Shown here in pieces: positions 1-5,064 of a DNA stretch of 9,957 bases (positions are counted from its first letter, which is position 1; the number at the start of each line of letters is the position of its first letter). Origin of the DNA: Nitrosomonadales bacterium. Its GTDB lineage: Bacteria; Pseudomonadota; Gammaproteobacteria; Burkholderiales; Sulfuricellaceae. The stretch lies in the NCBI GenBank assembly GCA_003104895.1, contig PQAG01000155.1, positions 1 to 9,957 on the forward strand, in the 5' to 3' direction. A model generated the notes under the pieces. The model saw nothing but the letters and a program-made list of their open reading frames with translations. It was not told the DNA's origin and did no database searches. The position numbers and the translations under genes were made by a program.

Positions 1-139
1 TGCGACTTCTCATTTTTCAGCCATTACCTCAGCCTTCGCAATCCAAAGAATATTTGCGGTAGATTGGATCAGAGTCTAAACTGAAAAAGCATGTTATTGC
101 ATTGACATTTGAAGGATGAGGCAAGAATAAGGTGCAGCT

Positions 140-577
140 GTGATTAATGAACTGATTGCACAGAGACCGCATAAACTCTCCATACAGGTATTTCGATATG
201 TTGTGGTGGGCGGCTGGGCATTTTTAATCGATTTTTCCATTTTGTATTTTCTGACCGAATTCGGCCGAATACATTATCTCGTTTCCGCTGCCGTTGCTTT
301 TTCGATTGCGATAATCGCCAGCTACATCCTTTCAGTCACCTGGGTCTTCAGTCAGCGATCCGTCAGCAACAAGCTGCAGGAGTTTGTAATATTTTTCGTC
401 ATTGGGATACTGGGGCTTTTGTTGACGGAAGCGCTCATGTACGTTTTCACAGGATTGCTGCATTACCATTATCTTGAGTCCAAGGTCATCGCGACTGTTG
501 CGATCCTTTTCTTCAACTTCACCGCCAGGAAAACCTTGCTGTTTTCTGACAAGAATATTGGCAAGGTTCAGCAGTGA
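140..577 (+). CDS. GtrA-family small polytopic membrane protein
   Basis: The product is 145 residues and almost entirely hydrophobic, with four predicted membrane segments at about residues 17-39, 46-69, 80-104 and 111-128. The opening FRYVVVGGWAFLIDF and the closing NFTARKTLLF match the ends of the GtrA-like fold (PF04138). Members of this family act in the inner membrane in polysaccharide or O-antigen glycosylation, probably helping to move polyprenyl-linked sugars across the membrane; the substrate here is unknown. The start is a GTG preceded by an AAGG ribosome site at 129-132, and no in-frame ATG lies close by. These genes often sit beside a glycosyltransferase, which may lie upstream of the window, but that cannot be seen. 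It converges on the AAA+ gene, with about 98 bp between the stops and no clear terminator. The family call is firm; the cellular role is inferred. Confidence 0.88.
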   Translation: MINELIAQRPHKLSIQVFRYVVVGGWAFLIDFSILYFLTEFGRIHYLVSAAVAFSIAIIASYILSVTWVFSQRSVSNKLQEFVIFFVIGILGLLLTEALMYVFTGLLHYHYLESKVIATVAILFFNFTARKTLLFSDKNIGKVQQ

Positions 578-675
578 AATTGATCCTCTCCAGCCCCCAA
601 TAGAAATAAAACATTTCCCGGCATTGAAGGCGCGTTTCTGCACAAAAACCATCTGGCAAACCCAGAATGGATGCA

Positions 676-2112
676 TCACATTTCCACGAAGTAGTTGGCC
701 GCTGCTGCGTCAATAGATTCGACAGTCAATTCGGGGCGCATTTTCCTGAATCTTGCCCGGTCAACGATCTGGTCCACGAGATCGCGCGGGTGGCTCCCAA
801 CCAGCGGACGCTGGGTTTTACGGTAGTAGGAATCGAGCAGGTACCCGGCCGCTTCGGGTTCATATGGTATTCCCTGCATCTCGCACACCCGGCGCAGAAT
901 CTCCAGAAATTCTGCCTCGGTCTGATAACCGACCTTGATCTTGTGGCGTATGCGCCGCAAAAAAGCTTCGTCCACCAGTTCGCTGGGACGAAGATTAGTG
1001 CAAAAAACCGTAATCTGGTCGAAGGGAACTTCGAATTTTTTCCCCGTATGCAAGCTCAGGAAATCCGTGCCCCGTTCAAGAGGAACAATCCAGCGGTTAA
1101 GCAACTGGCGCGGCGGCACCATCTGCCGTCCAAAATCGTCCAGGATAAAAATACCATTCGCCGCCTTGATGTGGATGGGCAGTTCGTAGAATTTGCTCAC
1201 TGGCTCATAATCCAGATCGAGCGCTGCCAGTTCCAGTTCGCCCCCCACGATCACGACCGGACGGCGGCATAAGCGCCAGCGCAAATCGAAAGCTTGCGTT
1301 GCCGCAAGATCAAGTTCCTTAGTTTCTTCTGATGCGCCATCCACAGATATGTGAACGGCGGGATCGAAAACCTTCAACACCTGGCCGTCGAGCTCGATCG
1401 CGTAGGGCACGTAAACTTCTCCGGGCATGGTCCGGGCAAGCAGTTCCGCTATGCTCGACTTGCCCGTGCCTGCCGGGCCATAGAGGAATATGGAGCGCCC
1501 CGACCCGAATGCAGGGCCAAGCTGCTCAAGCAAACGTTCGTTGAGAACAAGCTGGGCAAGGCCATCCCGTAACCACGCCGCATCGATCTCTAGCTGACGG
1601 ATGCTTTGGCGCGCCACCATCGCACTATAAACTTGAAGGGAAACAGGGGCCGGACCGGCATATTGCGACTGTCCAAGCGCATCATCCGCCCTGCGCCGCC
1701 CTTGGTCGGTCAACTCATAAACCGTTGACAAGCGAGCAAACCCCGCAGCCGAGCGAATGGCAAGCAAGCGCTCCGACTTGGCCAGTTCAGTCAATTCATC
1801 GACCACAATCGCTGGCAGGCAAATCTTTTTGGCCAACTCATCCAGTGAAAATGCCCCTCCCAGGAAATAGGCGATTTTCAGGACAAGATCAATGAGAAAA
1901 GTCGTGCTTAACCCGGTCTGCGCGATGGTCCTGGGCAAGGGGGGGGTATTATGGAAAAAACGTTTAAGCGTTTCAGCGTTGATATGGCCAAGGGCCACCA
2001 AAGCATCTCCCAATCTCAAGCCTTCCTGTTTCTGAAAAGCCAGCGCTTCCGAGAGTTGCGCGAATGTGATAACGCGCTCACGCACCAATAGATCACCTAG
2101 CGAAACATTCAT
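676..2112 (-). CDS. AAA+ ATPase with N-terminal MshEN-like module and winged-helix-like middle
   Basis: The protein is 478 residues. Residues 4-55 hold two tandem copies of a MshEN-type motif. The second (RLGDALVALGHI, 33-44, followed by L49) fits the RLGxxLVxxGxI pattern; the first (4-27) has Ser for Arg and Arg for Gly. Residues about 70-146 resemble a winged helix-turn-helix (LDELAKKICLPAIVVDELTEL, ending in YELTDQGRRRADDAL). The AAA+ core runs from about 160: Walker A GPAGTGKS (212-219), Walker B IFILDDFG (321-328), sensor-1 asparagine N373, a DEAFLRRIRHK arginine-finger-like segment (381-391) and an HPRD sensor-2-like motif (441-444). I recognise this architecture as a widespread family usually annotated only as AAA family ATPase; its role is unknown to me. 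The start is supported by a GGGAGGG ribosome site. It lies 82 bp downstream of the DUF192 gene on the same strand. A C8 tract falls at codons 56-58. The ATPase call is firm; binding of cyclic di-GMP is inferred. Confidence 0.88.
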   Translation of the reverse strand: MNVSLGDLLVRERVITFAQLSEALAFQKQEGLRLGDALVALGHINAETLKRFFHNTPPLPRTIAQTGLSTTFLIDLVLKIAYFLGGAFSLDELAKKICLPAIVVDELTELAKSERLLAIRSAAGFARLSTVYELTDQGRRRADDALGQSQYAGPAPVSLQVYSAMVARQSIRQLEIDAAWLRDGLAQLVLNERLLEQLGPAFGSGRSIFLYGPAGTGKSSIAELLARTMPGEVYVPYAIELDGQVLKVFDPAVHISVDGASEETKELDLAATQAFDLRWRLCRRPVVIVGGELELAALDLDYEPVSKFYELPIHIKAANGIFILDDFGRQMVPPRQLLNRWIVPLERGTDFLSLHTGKKFEVPFDQITVFCTNLRPSELVDEAFLRRIRHKIKVGYQTEAEFLEILRRVCEMQGIPYEPEAAGYLLDSYYRKTQRPLVGSHPRDLVDQIVDRARFRKMRPELTVESIDAAAANYFVEM

Positions 2113-2149
2113 CTTTCCCTCCCTCGCCGTTTAGAGTCTATCCAGTCCA

Positions 2150-2164
2150 GATTGAACTATAGCA
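2150..2164 (-). promoter_or_regulatory. possible extended -10 promoter for the AAA+ ATPase gene
   Basis: Read on the minus strand, TGC followed by TATAGT (-10 at 2156-2161) forms an extended -10 element with five of six consensus bases. No good -35 hexamer lies 16-18 bp upstream. Transcription would start near 2149, giving a leader of about 37 nt before the ATG at 2112. This would let the ATPase be transcribed separately from the DUF192 gene upstream, although co-transcription is also possible. Confidence 0.3.
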
Positions 2165-2194
2165 CTCAAATTGGAAGCGGAGCCGAGCCTATCT

Positions 2195-2608
2195 TCATGA
2201 ACGGATCAAGGCGATATGCACGAAATCTCCGGCACCAAGCCCGCAGCGACCAGCCTCCCCTCCGGCAAGCTCCATGACCCATTTGACGGAACAGCCCGAC
2301 GACACCACTTTCCTGGAGAAGGGTTTCATATTTGGCTCTATCTTGATTATTTGCCCTGTCTTATCCACGAAGATCACATCAAGGGGCAAAGGAGTCCCTG
2401 CCATCCAGATCCGTACTATTCGCGGCCATGGATAAATGAATAACATTCCATTCGAATGCCCCAAAGAAGAGCGCCCCATCAACCCCCTGCTTCTTCGAAA
2501 GATTGTATTGGAGATTTCCAGCTCGAAATCTGCGACAACCTCTTTTCCCCTTTGAATTACGACTGAAGCCAGCGGAGGAGACTGATTGAACCATTTGGAA
2601 AACAGCAT
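2195..2608 (-). CDS. DUF192 (COG1430) family protein
   Basis: The stretch from about residue 16 to the end matches the DUF192 fold. Signature pieces are RRSRGLMGRSSL (38-49), GMLFIYPWP (54-62), IWMAGTPLPLDVIFVD (67-82) and VMELAGGEAGRCGLGAGD (111-128). The family is a small beta-rich domain found both secreted and cytoplasmic; its biochemical role is not established. The start is uncertain. The ATG at 2608 gives 137 residues and no obvious signal peptide, but has no clear ribosome site. ATGs at 2656 (153 residues), 2671 (158 residues, with a weak AGG in front) and 2725 (176 residues) are also in frame, but the added residues do not resemble the family. It is divergent from the nitroreductase gene and lies 82 bp upstream of the AAA+ ATPase gene on the same strand. 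The family is well supported; the N-terminus is not. Confidence 0.85.
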   Translation of the reverse strand: MLFSKWFNQSPPLASVVIQRGKEVVADFELEISNTIFRRSRGLMGRSSLGHSNGMLFIYPWPRIVRIWMAGTPLPLDVIFVDKTGQIIKIEPNMKPFSRKVVSSGCSVKWVMELAGGEAGRCGLGAGDFVHIALIRS

Positions 2609-2654
2609 GGTGAGTATTGAGTTATGCCAGCTTAAGTGAATAGAAGAGGTGTTC

Positions 2655-2663
2655 ATTATGCCA
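2655..2663 (-). promoter_or_regulatory. possible extended -10 promoter for the DUF192 gene
   Basis: On the minus strand TGG followed by CATAAT (-10 at 2655-2660) gives an extended -10 element with five of six bases. The -35 region is poor. Transcription would begin near 2648, which would exclude the in-frame ATGs at 2656, 2671 and 2725 and favour the one at 2608. This is a weak call based on motif and position only. Confidence 0.25.
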
Positions 2664-2724
2664 TTTTGCATTACAGCCTGAGTGAGGATAAATATTTCAC
2701 CAGAAGCGCATTGTGAGCAGTGCA

Positions 2725-2754
2725 TTGAGGCCCATCGTCAAAATCGGCTAATAT
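2725..2754 (+). promoter_or_regulatory. possible sigma-70 promoter for the nitroreductase gene
   Basis: TTGAGG (2725-2730) and TAATAT (2749-2754) are separated by 18 bp; each matches four of six consensus bases. Transcription would start near 2761, downstream of the in-frame ATG at 2753, so that ATG would not be in the message. This agrees with the ribosome site found in front of the ATG at 2789. Confidence 0.3.
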
Positions 2755-2788
2755 GTTGCAGAAAGAACTTTTTGAACAAGGAAACCCC

Positions 2789-3397
2789 ATGCAACACAAG
2801 TCTGCCACCACAGCCACACCGATCCATGACATTATCACCAAACGCTGGAGTTGCCGGGCATTCGACGCGGGAAGGCCTGTCAGCCACGACCAGGTCATTT
2901 CGCTGGTCGAAGCCGCACGCTGGGCGCCCTCATGCTTTGGCGACGAACCTTGGCGCTTTATCGTGTGGAACCGTAACCGGGATGCCGCCGCATGGCAAAA
3001 AGCTTTCGACTGCTTGGTTGAATGGAACCAGAACTGGGTCAAAAATGCCCCAATACTGGCACTGGTAACTGCAAACAGCATTTTTCGCAAGAATGGCAAG
3101 CCCAACGCCTGGGGGCAGTATGACTCGGGGGCTGCCGCCGAAAATTTTTGCCTGCAGGCCGTCGCCACTGGCCTGATGGCGCATCAGATGGGCGGTTTTG
3201 ATGCCGACAGGATTCGGCGCGAATTCGGCATTCCAGAGCAGTACAGCTGCATGGCCATGATCGCCGCCGGATACCAGGGCGAAGAAACGGTTCTTAACGA
3301 TGAGCTCAAGGAACTGGAACTCGCGCCTCGTGAGCGCACGCCACTTGGAGAACATTTCTTCGAAGGCGCATGGGGCTCTCCCATCCAGTCGAAATAG
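2789..3397 (+). CDS. nitroreductase-family FMN-dependent oxidoreductase
   Basis: With the start at 2789 the product is 202 residues. The N-terminal TKRWSCRAFDAGRPVS and the following LVEAARWAPSCFGDEPWRF are the FMN-binding signatures of the nitroreductase fold. The middle segment QYDSGAAAENFCLQAVATGL (about 110-129) is the typical cofactor and dimer helix, and GLMAHQMGGFD follows. Such enzymes form cytoplasmic homodimers that use NAD(P)H to reduce nitroaromatics, quinones or other electron acceptors; the natural substrate cannot be told here. The subfamily with SCFGDEPW instead of SxxNxQPW is common in proteobacteria. An AAGGA ribosome site lies 7 bp before the ATG at 2789, whereas the in-frame ATG at 2753 has none and overlaps a likely -10 box. 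The small gene at 3470 follows 72 bp downstream and may be co-transcribed. Confidence 0.92.
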   Translation: MQHKSATTATPIHDIITKRWSCRAFDAGRPVSHDQVISLVEAARWAPSCFGDEPWRFIVWNRNRDAAAWQKAFDCLVEWNQNWVKNAPILALVTANSIFRKNGKPNAWGQYDSGAAAENFCLQAVATGLMAHQMGGFDADRIRREFGIPEQYSCMAMIAAGYQGEETVLNDELKELELAPRERTPLGEHFFEGAWGSPIQSK

Positions 3398-3469
3398 CGC
3401 CAATCAACCCTTTTCATTCAAGTTGGAAACGTGCTTAAATAAACAAAATATCCGAGGAGGAGAATAATA

Positions 3470-3739
3470 ATGGCCGATTCCGCATATATGTCTGAACTTG
3501 AAAAGAATTTTCCCCGTATCGTGGAGAAATTGACCATGCTTTGGGGGCACGACGGCGTAGCCGCCTTTCTGAGCCATCTGCTGATTGATGACCGCGGTGA
3601 CAGGCAAGGTTTTACCGGTGAAACGATGGCTGAAATCATGTTCCTCAACAACCTGCATGAAGACATGGAAAGCGAAAAGGCGCCTCAAAGCGGCCAGGCC
3701 ATCTGGGAAAATCCGCTCGTTAAGAACCTTAACAATTAA
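3470..3739 (+). CDS. 89-residue soluble protein of unknown function
   Basis: I do not recognise a named family. The 89-residue product is predicted to be mostly helical and acidic, with no membrane segment, signal peptide or cysteine. Its most motif-like part is LLIDDRGDRQGFTGETMAEIMFL (37-59), preceded by LTMLWGHDGVAAFLSHL. That it is a real gene is supported by a very strong AGGAGGAG ribosome site (3455-3462) placed correctly before the ATG, and by sensible protein-like composition. It follows the nitroreductase gene on the same strand, so a shared transcript is likely. Its stop codon overlaps that of the convergent truB by three to four bases, inside an inverted repeat. A long opposite-strand reading frame covers the same region but lacks a good ribosome site. 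Confidence 0.75.
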   Translation: MADSAYMSELEKNFPRIVEKLTMLWGHDGVAAFLSHLLIDDRGDRQGFTGETMAEIMFLNNLHEDMESEKAPQSGQAIWENPLVKNLNN

Positions 3740-3762
3740 GGGCTTGATGGCTTAAGGTTCTT
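3722..3762. terminator. inverted repeat spanning the convergent gene ends, possible bidirectional terminator
   Basis: AAGAACCTTAA (3722-3732) and TTAAGGTTCTT (3752-3762) are perfectly complementary over 11 bp with a 19-nt loop. On the plus strand the stem runs into TTCTTT, a weak U-rich tail; on the minus strand the tail is poor. The arms lie inside the last codons of the 89-residue gene and of truB, so both proteins end with a Lys-Asn-Leu encoded by the repeat. A terminator role is inferred from position; the long loop and AT-rich stem make it only moderate. Confidence 0.5.
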
Positions 3763-4662
3763 TGCTGTCAGAACCAGTCTTCTGGGTGCAATTTTCCCTT
3801 CTGCGGTTATTTCCCCTAAGCCCAGGAAAACTGACCCTGGGCCATACAAGCTCACCGCACCAGTTCCGGACTGCCCCGCCTGCCATACCGGCTGTCCCTG
3901 TTGAAGGTAATAGGCGCTCTCACCATCCAGCGTCACTTTCGGCAGCCCTGCAAGCAAGCAGCTGGCAGGAAGCAGAGACGCATCGCGCTGTTCTGGCGTC
4001 ATCTGCTCCAACTGTGACAGGCTGATTGCGCCGGACAGATCAAAGCTTCCTGTCGCGGTTCGCCGCAAGGCGGCCATATAGGCGCCACACCCCAGCGCCG
4101 CACCGATATCTTCTCCCAGCACACGGATGTAAGTTCCCTTGCTGCAATGCACCGTAACACTCAACTCATTTCCGGAAAACTCATCCAGTGTCAGGCTGTA
4201 GATTGTCACCCCGCGTGGCTCGCGAGGAATTTCAACACCGGCCCTGGCATAGGTGTAAAGGGCCTTACCCTGGTGCTTCAAGGCTGAGTACATGGGGGGA
4301 GTCTGTTGAATGTGACCAACGAATCTTTTCAGCACCTGCTGCACATCGTCAAGTGATACTGTAACCGGTTTCTGGCTGAGGACTTCCCCTTCAATATCGC
4401 CGGTGGTCGTGGTGGCGCCAAGGATGAAGCGTGCCTGGTAACACTTGCTGGCATCCAAAAGATAATGCGAGAATTTGGTCGCCTCGCCAAAACAGACTGG
4501 CAACAGACCCGTTGCGATCGGATCGAGGTTTCCGGTATGGCCGGCCTTCTCGGCCTGAAATAGCCTCTTGACCTGCTGCAGCGCGGTATTGGAGCTAATG
4601 CCATGCGCCTTGTCGAGCAGCAGCACGCCACTGACTGCCCGCTTGATACGCTTGAACTGCAC
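3736..4662 (-). CDS. truB: tRNA pseudouridine(55) synthase TruB
   Basis: TruB converts U55 in the T-loop of nearly all elongator tRNAs to pseudouridine and also acts as a tRNA-folding chaperone. The 308-residue product matches E. coli TruB along its length: SGVLLLDKAHGISSN (11-25), the catalytic motif GHTGNLDPIATG with the nucleophile Asp47, PPMYSALKHQGKALYTYARAG, and CSKGTYIRVLGEDIG. A C-terminal PUA domain ends in FLGLGEITAEGKIAPRRLV. The start is GTG, overlapping the TAG stop of rbfA by one base, which points to translational coupling. It is the last gene of the rimP-nusA-infB-rbfA-truB cluster and converges with the 89-residue gene. All key residues are present. Confidence 0.97.
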   Translation of the reverse strand: MQFKRIKRAVSGVLLLDKAHGISSNTALQQVKRLFQAEKAGHTGNLDPIATGLLPVCFGEATKFSHYLLDASKCYQARFILGATTTTGDIEGEVLSQKPVTVSLDDVQQVLKRFVGHIQQTPPMYSALKHQGKALYTYARAGVEIPREPRGVTIYSLTLDEFSGNELSVTVHCSKGTYIRVLGEDIGAALGCGAYMAALRRTATGSFDLSGAISLSQLEQMTPEQRDASLLPASCLLAGLPKVTLDGESAYYLQQGQPVWQAGQSGTGAVSLYGPGSVFLGLGEITAEGKIAPRRLVLTAKNLKPSSP

Positions 4663-5042
4663 TAGTTTTCTTCCTGCGGCGGCTTGTCGCCCTCCAGAGC
4701 CACCGCTTCTTCAATCAGATGCGACAACTGGACACCACGCTCAACCGAACTATCGAAGACGAAATGCAATTGAGGCATCACTCGCAGGCGCATGCGATGA
4801 GCAAGCTGGCTACGTAAATAGCCTGCTGCCCGGTTCAAGCCTTCCAGCGTCTCATCAAGCGGATGCCCCTGATTCATCAGGGTAAAATAAATCTTTGCAT
4901 GCGAATAGTCGGGCGTCACTTCGACATCGGTCAAGGTCACCATGCCGACACGAGGATCCTTGACCTCAAGCTGGATCAGTTCTGCCAGTTCGCGCTGGAT
5001 CTGCTCCGCGACGCGGCGCGGACGTGAATGGACTTTGGGCAT
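4662..5042 (-). CDS. rbfA: 30S ribosome-binding factor RbfA
   Basis: RbfA is a small KH-fold protein that binds the immature 30S subunit near the 5' end of 16S rRNA and is needed for its final processing and for growth in the cold. The 126-residue product carries the family features RVAEQIQRELAELIQLEVKD, PRVGMVTLTDVEVTPDYSHAKIYF, a helix with GLNRAAGYLRSQLAHRMRLR and the closing PQLHFVFDSSVERGVQLSHLI. The length is normal. It begins 22 bp after the infB stop, with a moderate GGGAAG ribosome site, and its stop overlaps the GTG of truB. Confidence 0.96.
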   Translation of the reverse strand: MPKVHSRPRRVAEQIQRELAELIQLEVKDPRVGMVTLTDVEVTPDYSHAKIYFTLMNQGHPLDETLEGLNRAAGYLRSQLAHRMRLRVMPQLHFVFDSSVERGVQLSHLIEEAVALEGDKPPQEEN

Positions 5043-5064
5043 GACTATTGACTTCCCAATCAGC

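Noticed and set aside
1..84. Possible 3' end of an upstream plus-strand gene (open to a TGA at 82-84; the other two frames are also open to about 79 and 62).
   Set aside because: Too short to tell which frame, if any, is coding, and no recognisable protein motif.
102..131. TTGACA at 102-107, with AATAAG 18 bp downstream, as a promoter for the GtrA gene.
   Set aside because: The -10 match is poor and overlaps the ribosome site; the transcript would begin almost at the start codon.
532..568. 8-bp inverted repeat AACCTTGC/GCAAGGTT near the end of the GtrA gene as a terminator.
   Set aside because: It lies within the coding region, has a 21-nt loop and no T-tract after it.
667..1272. 201-codon plus-strand reading frame opposite the AAA+ ATPase gene.
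   Set aside because: It is a shadow of the well-supported ATPase; the translation has no family features and no ribosome site was seen.
3398..3469. Separate promoter (TTAAAT at 3435-3440) for the 89-residue gene.
   Set aside because: No acceptable -35 at the right distance; co-transcription with the nitroreductase gene is simpler.
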